Of a DNA stretch of 64,000 nt, positions 51,101 through 62,206 are shown in pieces. Made by a program: the position numbers and the translations under genes. The notes under the pieces were generated by a model, which saw nothing but the letters and a program-made list of their open reading frames with translations, was not told where the DNA came from and did no database searches. The stretch spans positions 21,351,188 through 21,415,187 of the forward strand of contig JAKJHU010000037.1 in the NCBI GenBank assembly GCA_022316685.1, in the 5' to 3' direction. The DNA is from Progne subis subis (lineage: Eukaryota; Chordata; Aves; Passeriformes; Hirundinidae). The stretch's first letter is position 1. Every line of letters starts with the position of its first letter.

Positions 51101-54100
51101 CCTTTACTTTAACAGAGCCTAGTACAATCTGTCACAACAATGCCTTAATAAATGCTAAATTGGTGACAGACACGTAGAAGCCAACTCATGTTTACCACAC
51201 TTCTCGAACAGGACGGGTCAAAGCCTGTCGGAGCAATAACATTTTGAAAACATTTAAGGTTTAATCATTCAGCAAATCATCACCAGGGCAGAACCAACAG
51301 CCACTTTGCAATGGGAGCTATAGGAAATCCCTACAGAATGACATATCATTCCATAGGGGGCAGAAACAATTCATCATTTGACCGTGGCCTCCTGAACAGT
51401 TTCTGGCACTGAAAAGGGGCAGGCTGCTGTATGAACACCCATGGCAAGGACTTGTGTGTCCTCCTTTGAGGACAGGATGTGGCACAGTGTAAGTACAAGG
51501 CACTGCTTTAGAGGGGTGACTGCGCTTTCCCACTAGGATGGAGTTCAAGTAATTGGCATGTTTTAAATGTTACAGCTTGGCCTCATCTTTAGTTCTTTGC
51601 TGCTATTATCTGTTCATGTTTTCACTCCTCATTTTGTGTACTTAAGTAGCTCAGGGAAGAGAGTCCCTCAAGGAAAACACGCTGTAGAAGTCAGCATAGA
51701 ATTGAAACCCATGCACATCATAGGAAAAAATTCTGAATGCTTTGGCCCCATCTCTAAAACAAAGTTCAAGTTTCAGATCTCTGACAGATGTTAATACTCA
51801 ATTCACATTTCATGTTCAAACCTGCACTTTGAAAACTTATTTCAGCTTTGCCACAGGCTTCAGTAGCCAGATCTGGGCGCTGTTGACCACACATAGTGGA
51901 CTCAAACATGGCACCATGTCTGGATTACAGAACAGTCTGCCCCATGTGCCACACACTGATAAAGTATAAAATATCCACTCTATGCTTAAGTGATCCTTTC
52001 CCCACAAAGTCTATTCTTGTGTTTGCAATTAATACCGAGAAGGAGCAGGAAACTCTGTGCATCCAGGCATCATTTTTCCAACTTGCCTTCCTAAGGAATG
52101 AAGCTGATGCGCTACTCTGCTTGTTTGTGTACAAGCAGAAGCTTGCAAGCCACAACTTCCAAGCCCTCAGTCAGTTCTGAACAAAAGAATATACCAAAAG
52201 AAATTTCCAGTAGGATGCATGTCTCCAGTGAGGAAAGGATTTTAGCCTGAACTCAAATTTTATTAGACATTATAAAATCTTCATACAGAGCAAGTATGAA
52301 GGTCCCAAACATGGGAAATGCTTCATGCAAGAGCATGCACCTACAGGTCATTTAATAGCAACATGAGACAGAAACCATCGTCAATTAGTAATGTTGCTCC
52401 CTGAACTAGAAGTGCCTACCTGTCAGTGAAAACCTTCTTACAAGGTCTACAGCATAATTTGTGGTACTAGAATTTATGTGCAGAACTGACTGCTTTAAAA
52501 TGCTTACTGTAAATATTTCATATTGCTCTCAAACCTGATAGCAGAGTGACAGGGAATGTTAGGCACTTGGGATGCCCTGGAGGGGTAAAAATAAATGATA
52601 GCTCTCACCCCAGTGCTGCCCTTTGAAGGGACCCTAGTTAGCCAGATAATGCTATGGCACAATTGTGGTTAAATCCCACGAGAGCTTTTGGAGTGTCATC
52701 CACAGGAGCCCTGATGAGTGCAGAAGTAATTAGTTCCAGATGAGCACACAGGCACATAACTTTGAAAGGGTCTGTCTGCTCCTGTGCTGGGACAGAAAAG
52801 GCATTTCTGCCTAGCAGCCAGGTTAACATGCGCTGGAAACAGGAGAAGGACTTCCTCGTTGATTCAGCATCCAGCTAGGTGTGTGTTTTGGAGCTGAAGG
52901 TTGGAATTGCATTCACTGCCAGGGAAAATTACGGGATCATGTTTGCTGGGTAGCTGACAAGTTCCCATAAAGTACTACGCCGAAGTTTCTCTGTTTCACA
53001 GGGTAGTCCTCTGAGGTCACTGCTCAGCAGCTCAAGACTTGGCTTTCCTACAGGTGTTCACAGTGTGCCAGACAGTTCCCAGGAACTTCACATAAAGCTC
53101 CCTTTCCTAAAACATCTAATCTAAACACCACTATTGCTGCACTTCTATGTATATCTTTGTGTGTTCTGGCACCTGATAAAAGCTCTATTATTTTCAATGA
53201 GTGAGTGTCACCTGGTGATACCACAGCTTCCTCGGAGGAGGTGCTTCCACAGAGTTCATCCTTAGGTTACACATAGGTTATTTTTTTTTTTTTCCCAGAA
53301 AACTCCAGGAAAGCCATCTGAAAAACACTCTTGTGCATCTCATCTGGATTCCTTCCCACCACAGAAGGATCGAGCTAAAGCCCAGCTGCTCTCGGAGAAG
53401 CGACGGCTCAGCAGCTGAACTCCTGTTGTGTACAGGACAGTAAAAGCACCAAACAAACGCCAAGTATTGATGGAGCAGCTACAGGTTCGCTGTTAGAAGG
53501 ACCACTAGTGACTACTAAACACTATCAGATGGTTAAGCACAGCCATTTATGGTTTAATGGCTCCTCTCAGGATCCTGGGAAACTAGCTTGTAAAAAGCAT
53601 CAGAGGCCCACTTTGTTTTTAACTGGCCACAAAGGCATTTAACTGAGCAAGCCAGAGTGGGCTCTCTGGTACAAATGGTTCTGGCTGAGCGAGACACGCT
53701 TGCTGCAGTCTCTCTAAGGGAGAGAACAGTTGAATTTTCCTGGCTGCTTGCCCCTTGGTGTAGGTTAGACAGGTACTTTTTTGGCAGTCACAGTGGGGTC
53801 CTGCAATTTACCACAAGCTTCTAAAAACTTTACATATCCCTAGTCACTGCACACAGGCTACCCAATGATAGCCACCTTACTGCTGAGCTGAGATTCAAAT
53901 GTGAAATGGCAGCACTTTCTGGACCAGCATGACCCTTAGTGGAAGGATTCTACTTTTTTTATATTTAAATTCAGTGTCTGTTTCTAAGAGATTTATTAAG
54001 CACTATGATGATTCTGTAATATAGAGTCAACCAAGACTATTATTTTGCATACTTTAAACCCATATTTAACTTCAACTAAGTTGAAAAAGTTGTCATTGTG

Positions 54101-55939
54101 GATAGTGAGCTAGAGACAAGCTTTTTTTGGAGAAACCTTTAGGCTCCTACTTAGGCCTACTCTGCTTGAGACAATGATGGAAGAAGCGCTATTCTGTGCT
54201 CACAAATCCATTCACACAAGCATACCACAGAAGACAGAAGCAGTACTTCTTTCTAGTGTTAGTGGAACAGTCCATCAAACCTTGCTTTGCAGCAGAGTAT
54301 GAAAAAGGTTGGTCACGCCTGCAGATCTGGTAAGGCTGAAACGCTTCCCTTCCACAAACATTCCTACCATGTTGAACAGTTTGAATTAAACCTTCATCCA
54401 TGGCCTCCCGAGTGCGAGGGAAGGCATCAGAGTGCTCCCTGAATGGGCTGTCATGTGTCTTAGCGACAGGAGCCAAGCACTGATGTGTGTAGCAGAGAAC
54501 AAGCGTGTTCAGTGGGCTGGCCCCTGCTGGCACCCACCGCTGCCCTAACCTGCCCATTCTGGGTGAGCCACATCCATCTCCCCTGGGCTTGCAGTGCTGC
54601 TTCAAGAGCACAGGTCACTCCCTGCCAAAGGTGAATAATTCACCGACCGTTGAAAAGGCAACCATGTCTTTTGCCCCTTCCTTTCTTTCTTTTCCTCAGA
54701 GTGCCTAAATCAGGTCTGACTAGAAAAAGACTGTATAATCTTGGTCACACACTGTTGGTTTTATACTGCGGGTAAAGCACAAGACCATGTCCTTGCACAC
54801 GCTGCTTATTAGAAAGCACAGCCTGAACACAGGGTCCTTTCTACTCTGGGAATTCTGGGAAGCAGTGCTGGGGCAGGAGGTGGTACCTGCTGGCAGCCTC
54901 GCCATAGGGAGAGGGTGCTGAGAGCCCACATCGGTGCTAAATGCTCAAATGGCTCCTATCGAGTTGACATGGGGTAAGCACCTATAACCAAGTCCTCCAT
55001 TTGGCCCAAGGGCTAGAGTGTTTGGGTCAAACTGCATTTTGGTGCCCTCTTCTCACCACTTGTATGCTCATATAAAAATCTCCAAAATGCGTATGCTAAT
55101 TTCTTCACCTTCCAAGTAACACCACAAAGCCATTTTGCACACAGATTTTCAGCTAAGGCTTCTGTATTTTTAACTCATTAAAATGTAACTGCTCTTGTTC
55201 TCATTCTTGATATAGTAGTCAAAAAATATTCGGTGCTCATTTCAAACTACACTGACAGTATCAAATAGTGAACAAATAGGCTATTGCATATGAAAACTAA
55301 ATCTCTTCCGTTTGCAAAGGAATTCTAAAGAAGAGCTTAGAAACCACCTGGCTTTTATTCATATTTACAGCTGTGCATCTAAGGTTATTTAAATAATGTC
55401 TTCATTCCCTCTGTTCATAATGTTTTGGAACATAGCGCTCCAGGCCAAAACATTAGACTTAGAATATACATAAATGTAGGTGACATTTTACCTGAGTAAC
55501 ATGAGGAGTTCCTGAGACTTTGGGAGCCCAGCCAGCCAGCACACTGCACTGTACTGTACATGCAGATAAGGAGTATTTTCTATACTATTTGTGTGCAACA
55601 TATATTAATTCAGCAAGGAAAAAAAATTCAAAATTACCTTTTAAAATTTTCCAGTATTAACCCTTTTAATCACCTCTATTAATGCATTTTTGGACTAGCT
55701 AACACTTACAAAAGTAAAACAAACAAAACAAACAAACAAACACACACACACAAAAAAAAGAAAAATATAAAAAGTATCAAACCAAAATAATTAAAAAGCA
55801 GTACACTTTTGCATAGATCTGGACACTTACCTATAAGCAAGATAACCAATACATCTGTAATATAATAACCAAACAGCAAAGGCTTCTGCCAGACCTCCAC
55901 ACCAACGGTACCGGTGAGCAGATATGCTGCTATTAACAC
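39123..55939 (-). CDS. SELENOI-like: SELENOI/EPT1-like ethanolaminephosphotransferase, C-terminal half: five exons
   Basis: Exons on the - strand at 55939-55831, 45716-45668, 43617-43437, 40491-40309 and 39188 downward join in one frame with GT-AG sites and give 195 residues up to a UGA. The family (CDP-alcohol phosphotransferases; SELENOI/EPT1, CEPT1, CHPT1) makes phosphatidylethanolamine or phosphatidylcholine in ER/Golgi membranes. Diagnostic pieces resembling SELENOI by recall are GVEVW..PLLF, SLYEGLLPLVSP, LSPSNIL, FLWMVGVAFSN, CQMSSTRPELFHWFL, AAHVHYGVCV and RQLSEHLNIYIFSLKK. At least four hydrophobic membrane segments are visible. The catalytic motif DGX2ARX8GX3DX3D is not in the window. 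The divergent last residues, and a position beside MAPRE2, suggest a paralogue rather than the standard SELENOI locus; that is inference. Confidence 0.88.
39189..40308 (-). other. SELENOI-like: SELENOI-like intron D-E
   Basis: A 1.1-kb intron. It has a 21-A run on the + strand (40216-40236). On the + strand a pseudo-exon-like pair of splice sites brackets 39257-39320. Nothing else is recognised. Confidence 0.8.
40309..40491 (-). CDS. SELENOI-like: SELENOI-like exon D (G+C-rich)
   Basis: 183 nt, 61 codons; acceptor TGCTCCCACAG, donor TGCGTG|GTGAGC. It encodes CKVIICQMSSTRPELFHWFL, FPLALVVYAAISGLLGCMEE and AALGVFTALLTAAHVHYGVC followed by V. CQMSSTR and AHxHYGV are strong SELENOI signatures. 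The exon is clearly richer in G+C than its flanks and than exons A-C, and creates a long antisense open frame that should be ignored. Confidence 0.93.
40492..43436 (-). other. SELENOI-like: SELENOI-like intron C-D
   Basis: A 2.9-kb intron without recognisable repeats or exons. The open frames here are short and lack family resemblance. Confidence 0.8.
43437..43617 (-). CDS. SELENOI-like: SELENOI-like exon C
   Basis: 181 nt; acceptor TTATTTATTTCCAG, donor GTTATT|GTAAGT. It encodes RAHLKKTLKNDSLYEGLLPL, VSPLLLFILLTVWVVLSPSN and ILAKQPRLFLWMVGVAFSNV followed by I. Two hydrophobic segments are evident. The family match (YKNNTLK..SVYEAMVPLFSP in SELENOI, by recall) is clear. Confidence 0.92.
43618..45667 (-). 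other. SELENOI-like: SELENOI-like intron B-C
   Basis: A 2.0-kb intron. A TTAATTAA-rich palindromic stretch lies beside the exon B donor (45646-45663). Nothing else is recognised. Confidence 0.78.
45668..45716 (-). CDS. SELENOI-like: SELENOI-like exon B (49 nt)
   Basis: A 49-nt exon with acceptor TTTTTCTCTTCCAG and donor CATAG|GTAAGT. Phase 1 in, phase 2 out. It reads GFSLFLSFPQTLYNIH and then AG of an Arg codon, corresponding to the SELENOI segment GCALCVTLPMSLLNFFR by recall. The frame only works with exons A and C on either side, which supports the call despite its small size. Confidence 0.82.
48706..48806. repeat. Alternating purine-pyrimidine TA/CA-rich stretch
   Basis: About 100 nt dominated by TACATA, GTGTGC and ATATAC steps, for example CATATATACATGTACATATA. 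It is an imperfect microsatellite. Confidence 0.75.
48944..48962. repeat. 8-bp inverted repeat, 3-nt loop
   Basis: CACCATGG, ATA, CCATGGTG: a perfect short dyad in the SELENOI-like intron A-B. Confidence 0.8.
50561..50609. repeat. Two-copy tandem repeat, 28-bp period
   Basis: GATGCATTTATCATGCTTGT at 50561 and again at 50589, separated by TTAAAAGA. A recent local duplication. Confidence 0.85.
55831..55939 (-). CDS. SELENOI-like: SELENOI-like exon A
   Basis: 109 nt; acceptor TTTTCCTGTAG, donor CTTATAG|GTAAGTG. It encodes VLIAAYLLTGTVGVEVWQKP and LLFGYYITDVLVILLI, then the first base of a Gly codon. It aligns with the SELENOI segment after SQ(V), with the GVExW signature conserved. It is the most upstream exon found; the polypyrimidine tract includes a run of about 30 T. 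Confidence 0.88.
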
Positions 55940-55951
55940 CTACAGGAAAAG

Positions 55952-55981
<30 letters not shown>
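55952..55981. repeat. Poly-A run, 30 nt, beside SELENOI-like exon A
   Basis: A30 on the + strand, i.e. T30 on the gene strand, ending 12 nt before the exon A acceptor. More A-rich sequence follows to 55992. Confidence 0.9.
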
Positions 55982-55983
<2 letters not shown>

Positions 55984-58156
55984 AAAAAAAAGTAAGTTAT
56001 TTTCAACCTATATGTCTAAAGGAAGAGAATTTCACTTATATGCAAAAGTAAAAAAAAAAGATAACTTGTTAGTTACCGCCTGTCCCTACTTTACTTTCTG
56101 CTGCCATGGCAAAATAATTACTTCTAAGCAGTGAAGCAACTAGCAGGATCAGCAACAGAATTATTTTAAATGTATGAAATATGTAAACAAGCAACTTCCC
56201 TGGTAATGTGTGCATCTGTTTTATGTGGCAAGTATTACTCACTTACCTTTCCAAAATACCTAAATCCACTTTTAATGCCAGCTCTCCCCACTGCACAGGC
56301 ACCTCCCTGGTTTTGGATATGGACTTCAGAATTTGCAATGTGGTTATTTTTGCAGCTCTGCCCCTTCAATTGATCATATCAGAATAACTGAGAGGAGGAG
56401 AGAAAAACCCTAAGCTCACTTGAAACAATAATAAAAAATAATAAAAACATTCAATGGTATGTGAAGAAATAAAAAGAACGGGAAGGAGATGAAGTCTTCC
56501 CTGATTTTTGATTTGTTTGACAGATAACATCATTACAGGACACAAAAAGAATCACATAGATGTCATTAAGAGTGAAAGGACTCATACACAAGACTCAGGA
56601 GCACCCAGCTAGAGGGACTGCTGCCCTTCTCTTTCTCTAACCTGCTCTGTTCTCCACTGTTTAATTTTGCCATAAGACCCATAAGGGGCTGTATGTTTCA
56701 TGCTACACTAGCTCTAAATGAAAAGGACATTGTTAATTACAATGCTATTTGGAAAACTGTATATTCATATATATTTATTCCAAGGTAACATTCAATTCGG
56801 AGTTTCTTACTCTTGGATGAAAAATGGTTTCCAGCTTTGCTTGTGTTACAGATTTTACTATTTCTTATTTAGGTTTTTTAATAATAATTTTAGAAATGTT
56901 ATGTGTTTTCTCCATTTGAACTTCAACAAGCACATTAATAGCCTTCTATTAAATTTTAACTCGAAGATACACTGAAAATTTCTTTGTTAATTAACAGGCT
57001 TTTTAAGATCACAGATTAAAAGCAGAATGCTGATGTCACTTAAACTTCTATTACACATAGATAATACTACATTTGGTTTCACTTACTTCTCTATATCTGA
57101 AATCAAGACTCTTGCCCTGTCAGCATGAAGATCTTTAAGACGTTTTGCTTGGATTTTGCATTGTGGAAGTGGATGTTTGAATTGCCTCTGCAAGAACAAG
57201 CAGCACAACAGATCTGCAGCAAGGAAGAGCAGGCACTAGTGAGTGCCGTTATGCCTTGGGCCGCTGAAGACAGTGAGTCAAATTTTGGTCTAAGTGAAGG
57301 ACACGTATAATGGGTTTTGCAACTCACTGCATCAGAGCTAACGTTTGGCTTCCTGAAGAAATTGTATTATATTACCCATAAGACGTGACGGATGGAATCC
57401 TGACCCCAACAAAGCTGATGGCAAAACTCTGGCTGGCTTCGATGGAGCCTGAATTTACCCTCACACGTTGAATCCTGGACAGACTTTTTTGGCAAGTGAT
57501 AAAAGAGGAACTTCAGTATTAACCATTATTACAGTCAGTATTTTGGCAGGGCAGTCATGAGCATCCCTGTCAGATTTCAGTGCATGTCTAGGAACAGGAG
57601 TGTGGATGCAATGGGCTCTCACAGGGAATGCCCTGCCCTGGGATTTGGGGGTGCAAGATTCCCAGATCGAGATTGCCTCTTAATAGAGGTAGCATATGAA
57701 AATACCCACTCCTTAGCTTCAAAATTTCAGTGTATTTTTTTTTAAGGACTCATCACTTTGACTACACTGAAGCAGTCTCCTGCTTTAAAAAACAGACCTC
57801 CTTTAGAAAGCTGGAAGGATGAGAAAATGGCTGTGTCCCTTGAGCTAAGCCATACTAGCAAAAATTTGAAGATTGTCAAAATTATTAGCAAAGCCTATGT
57901 CTTTTAATCAGTTATATAAACTGTTTCAAAGGCACTGCTGGTGGAAAAAAAAAAAAAAGAAAAGAAAAAAAAAAGAAAAAAGAGCAGTGTTCCTATGTGC
58001 AACTGAGTAATTCTACTTAAGAAAAGATGGCCAAGTTTTTTACTTATCTCTCTACCATCAACAAGCTTTAGTACTTTTCAGATATAAATGTAGTCTTTAG
58101 CAAGTAAAAATAATTGCAGCCTTTTGTAAAATGAGAAGTCCCAATTAAATAACTGT

Positions 58157-59782
58157 ATTTGGTTTGTGTGGCCAGTTTGTGGTAGCAGGAGGGGCTACAA
58201 GGGTGGCTTGGGTGAGAAGCTGCCAGAAGCTTTTCCCATGTCCAGCAGAGCCAACGCCAGATGGCTCCAGGATGGACCCACCACTGGCCAAGGCTGCCCC
58301 AACCAGAAATGGTGACAATGCCTCTGGGATAACATATTTAAAAAGGAAAATAAAAACTTATTATGCAGTTGTAATTGCTGCCATAGAAGAAAAGAGTGAG
58401 AATATGTGAGAGGAACAGCCCTATTAGTGCAGAAGGTGAGACAGGACGTGCTCCAGGCACCAGAGCTGGGATTCCCCTACAGCCCATGGTGCAGCCCATG
58501 CAGCTGTGCCCCTGCAGCCCATGGGGATCCAGGGCTGTGGAGGCCAGGAAGCCAGTCAGTAATGTAGATACTCTCCCTTGGAGAGAGAGCTCCCCTAGGC
58601 TTCAGGGTTGTGGTAGTTCCCCCAAGGGAGAAACCCTAGGAGACTACTCTCCCCTCATGGCAACAAAATGTGTTCCCCCATGAGGCTTTGTGGCTGATAT
58701 GTTAAATCAGTCATACCCCATCCGTTCTTTACCTGCTAGGACACAATGAGTCCATTTTTGATCCTTCCCCTGACTGGTTCATTTCTCAGTCCTCCACTCG
58801 ACTGGCTAAATTGTGTAACCCTGCGCCCTGGTTTCCCTATATAAGTCCCTGCACTGCCCTGGTTCTTCACCCCTGCACACCTTCAAAGAAGCAGCGGAAT
58901 GAGGGCTCTGAGGAATTTCCAGACAAAAACCCCGTCTCTCCTTTTGTGTCACCCTGAAGGCTCAGCTCAGAATTGAGCTGAAATCACTAGGTGGTTGCAG
59001 ATGTGCCTGTGTGACCAGTGTGTCCTTTTCAGGACACTTCTCTGGGGATGTCGCAGCGCTGACCACCCACTGCCTGCCACCACTCAGGGGGATGCAGAGA
59101 TCCACCTGTAAGCGCCCACACCAGAGCAGGTGGGTGCCCGAGAGGAAGCTGTGAATCTGCAGGAGGCCTGTGCTGGAGCAGGCTCCTGGCAGGGATCTGC
59201 AGACCTGTGGAGAGAGGAGCCCATGCTGGAGCAGGTGTCCTGGCAGGGCTTGTGGTCCTGTGGGGGACTCACACTGGAGCAGGCTGTGCTGAACGGCTGC
59301 ACTCCATGGAAATGTACCCATGGTGCAGCAGTTAATCAAGAACTGTAGCCCATGGGATGGACTCACATCAGAGAAATTCATGGAGAACTGTCCTTAATGG
59401 GAGGAAACCCACTCTGGAGCAGGAGGAGGACTCCTCTCCCTGAGCAGCAGCAGAAACAACCTCTAATAAAACAACCATAACTCCCATTCCTTGTCTCCCT
59501 GTGCCAGTGAGGGAGTGGAGGTGGAACCCAGGAAGAAGGGAAAGGTGGGGGGAATGTGTTTTTGAGATTTGTCTTACTTCTCACTATCCTGCTTTGATTT
59601 TGATTCATAAGAAATTCAGTATCCCTGAGTTGTCTGTTTTGCCCATGGTAGTATTTAGTGAGTGATCTCTCCCTGTCCTTCTATCAGCTCATGAGCCTTT
59701 CGTTATGTTTTCTCTCCCCTGTCCAGTTGCAAAGGGGAGTGATAGAGCAGCTTTGGTGGGTGCCTGGCATCCACCCACCACA
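58157..59782 (+). mobile_element. Avian ERVL-type LTR element, interrupted by another LTR
   Basis: The left part (58157-~58545: TGTATTTGGTTTGTGTGGC, CTCTGGGATAACATATTTAA) and right part (~59090-59782) match the two ends of one long avian LTR as I recall it. The right part has repeated GGAGCAGG-type units and ends GATAGAGCAGCTTTGGTGGG...CACCACA at 59782. The homology breaks at about 58545 and resumes at about 59090. No protein-coding domain is intact; the 139-codon open frame at 58962-59381 (-) is LTR sequence. Confidence 0.75.
58545..59090 (+). mobile_element. LTR-like insertion inside the ERVL-type element
   Basis: About 545 bp unlike the flanking LTR. It has a TATA box (CCCTATATAAG near 58836-58846) followed by a polyadenylation/R-region-like stretch with TTCACCCCTGCACACC. 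A plausible U3 start is TGTGGTAGTTCCCCC near 58608. Borders are approximate and no target duplication was proven. Confidence 0.5.
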
Positions 59783-62150
59783 ATAACACAAGTGAGAACT
59801 ACAGAGCAAGGTAACGTAGATGGGTACAGTCTTGGATTCCAGCTCTCAGCAGCATCTGAGCAGGAATATTTTTTGGCTTTCTAAGACCTTCTCTATGAGG
59901 ATGAAGAATACTTATGCTGAGAAAAATGTGGAAATACAAGGGGTTAATTTGTGGCTCTTTGATATATCTGACAGCAGGGCAGCTGAATTCTGAGCAGGGG
60001 TTTCCTATCTTGCCACAATTTTGTAAACAGCAACATACTCACATTTCTTCCTATGTAAAAGCAAAATAATTCTTTGATATGACATTGGAAAAATTCTATG
60101 TAAACATACGACAGTATAACCCCTCAAAGTCTTCTACCTTCTAGCTTCTTACCTGTTCTCTAAAATACCTGATATTTTAAAATCACCATCTCTTTCATGC
60201 CTTTTCACTATTTCAGGTGTAAGTTTTGTGACCACAATATTTTAGATTGTGTATGTAGATACATTTTTTTTCTTACCATTGAGTTACCATTTCTGTTTTA
60301 CATACAAGCACATTTAGTATGCTGTGTGATATTCTACGTGAAGAAAAAAAAAAATCAAATATTGTCATCTTTTAAAAATATGTGAATATGCTTTTAAATT
60401 CTTTAAAATTCCATAAAAAACTAACATTAATTTTACTGTAATATTCAATTTCACTAGCATATTGATATTGTATTAATTGTTCATGTGTTTAAGTATTTTC
60501 CATTAACACAATGCTCAAAATAAACATCTAGAAAGCAAAGTTATTTAAAATACAAGGCTCCTTCACTCTTCTGATAATAAATGTGACACTTGCCTAAAAG
60601 AGTGACTTCCTACAAGCTATTTCAATAGAAGTTAGCTTTAATGTGATGTGCAATTTTTCCACTTTCTTTTTTTCTCAGGGTTTTTTTTTTTTTTCTTTCA
60701 ATAAATGGTTGAAGGTTGCAAACCTTAGACTTTGAAAAATTTTACCTAAAAAGTTCACTTTGCATTTATAGACAAGTAGTTAAAGGCACGTGGAAGATTA
60801 ATTAATCAAGAAAGGTTTGTGGGGAATTGTAATCAAGTAGTTAAGAATGAAGCAGTCTGCTGCAGAAAAAAAAAAACCTGTGCACACAGGTTCTTCTGTT
60901 CAGATTTCACATGGATACACCATGGGGCTTCTCTCAGATCGCTGAGTATTAGATCAGTTTCCAGCCATTTCCAGAGGCAGCTTGAAGCAGACACCATGGT
61001 TTGGCCAGCACTGTTTCCTCTCTGCTGTCACTTTTCTTACTTCAACAATTCCATTTGCTCCAACTTTGGAACTAAGAAATAATATTTTTTCCTTCACAAG
61101 AAAGGATATGCTTTCCACAGTCATTTTAAATTAGAATAGCTCTGAAAGTGAATATCCTTTCAACTGAAATTAAATCGTGAATCCTGATGATGTGACCAAA
61201 GAACAATATATTTGCATCTTTATTTTGCTTTTTAATAGAAAAAGTTTTCTGCCCCTCTGAGGAGGTAGAAATATTTTCAAGCTGTGATGTGCACTTGCAT
61301 TGTTTGGGATTTCTCTGCCAGCTCCTGAAACACTGACTGCCACAGTACATCCCTGGAAAAGGTCATATGGAGCATATTTCAGCATGGATTTTGTAAATAA
61401 GCTTGTCAAAAGAAAACCTGGTATATGGCACCCATGAAAGAAACAGTCCCCAGCTTTGACTGAAAGGAAGGAGAAAAGGAAGTCCTACAATGTTTCAGTT
61501 GCTAGGGACATTGTGTACTTCCATTTATTCAGAGTTCCAAGGCAGGCAGAGGGTTCTCCCAGAGGCTCTAGGCTGTACTGTCCAAAGCCATCAGGCAGAA
61601 GCAGCTGGGAAAGCATCTGAGACTGAAGCCCCGGGGCTCATGGTCCAAGCACCCATCCCTTCAGGCACAACTCTGTAGGTGGGATTTCTGGTCATCCCCT
61701 CTTTGCAGGGCAAGGGCTGGGCCTCTTGCCTTTGGGATTTTGCTGTGCTTCTTCTGAGCTTGCCCTTCTTAGCTGGGGAGAGGGAGAGGAAGGAGAGTGG
61801 AATTGTCTGGGTCACTGCAGCTCTCACACAGCTCTTCGCTTTAAAAATTTTAATTAAGAATATAAAGGGTATCTCCTGTTACACTTAAGGCAGCAGCAAT
61901 GCAGCAGAGGTATCATTACATCATATTAAGGAAAAATTAGTACTTTGTTCCCCTGCTATGAATTCAACTGCAGTGGCTTATGAAAAGCAACAGCAGGATT
62001 AGGCGAATATTTAATTAGGGTAATATTAAATTCTTCAGAAAGAAAAGAGATTTTTTTTTTTAAACAAAACAAGATGATGTCTGTGAAAATTAACATATGG
62101 CGAGAAGCCAGAAATTTTAATTTCTCAGGAAAGTTTTGTAGCTTTGTCTT

Positions 62151-62152
<2 letters not shown>

Positions 62153-62206
<54 letters not shown>
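62153..62206. repeat. Poly-T run, 54 nt
   Basis: Uninterrupted T54 in the incomplete SELENOI-like intron; the longest homopolymer in the window. Length is likely to be polymorphic or assembly-dependent. Confidence 0.85.

Larger units (their letters stand above)
45717..55830 (-). other. SELENOI-like: Large SELENOI-like intron A-B
   Basis: A 10.1-kb intron. It contains an alternating TA/CA stretch (48706-48806), an 8-bp inverted repeat with a 3-nt loop (48944-48962), a 28-bp-period duplication (50561-50609), and (AAAC)n/(CA)n sequence (55718-55760). No exon or repeat family was recognised. Confidence 0.75.

Noticed and set aside
56247..56290. 44-nt - strand segment with a good donor (AAAG|GTAAGTGAG) and an AG in front, upstream of exon A
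   Set aside because: Translation does not resemble the expected SELENOI catalytic region and the polypyrimidine tract is poor.
58962..59381. 139-codon - strand open frame
   Set aside because: Lies within LTR sequence with repeated GGAGCAGG units; a known kind of spurious frame in bird genomes.
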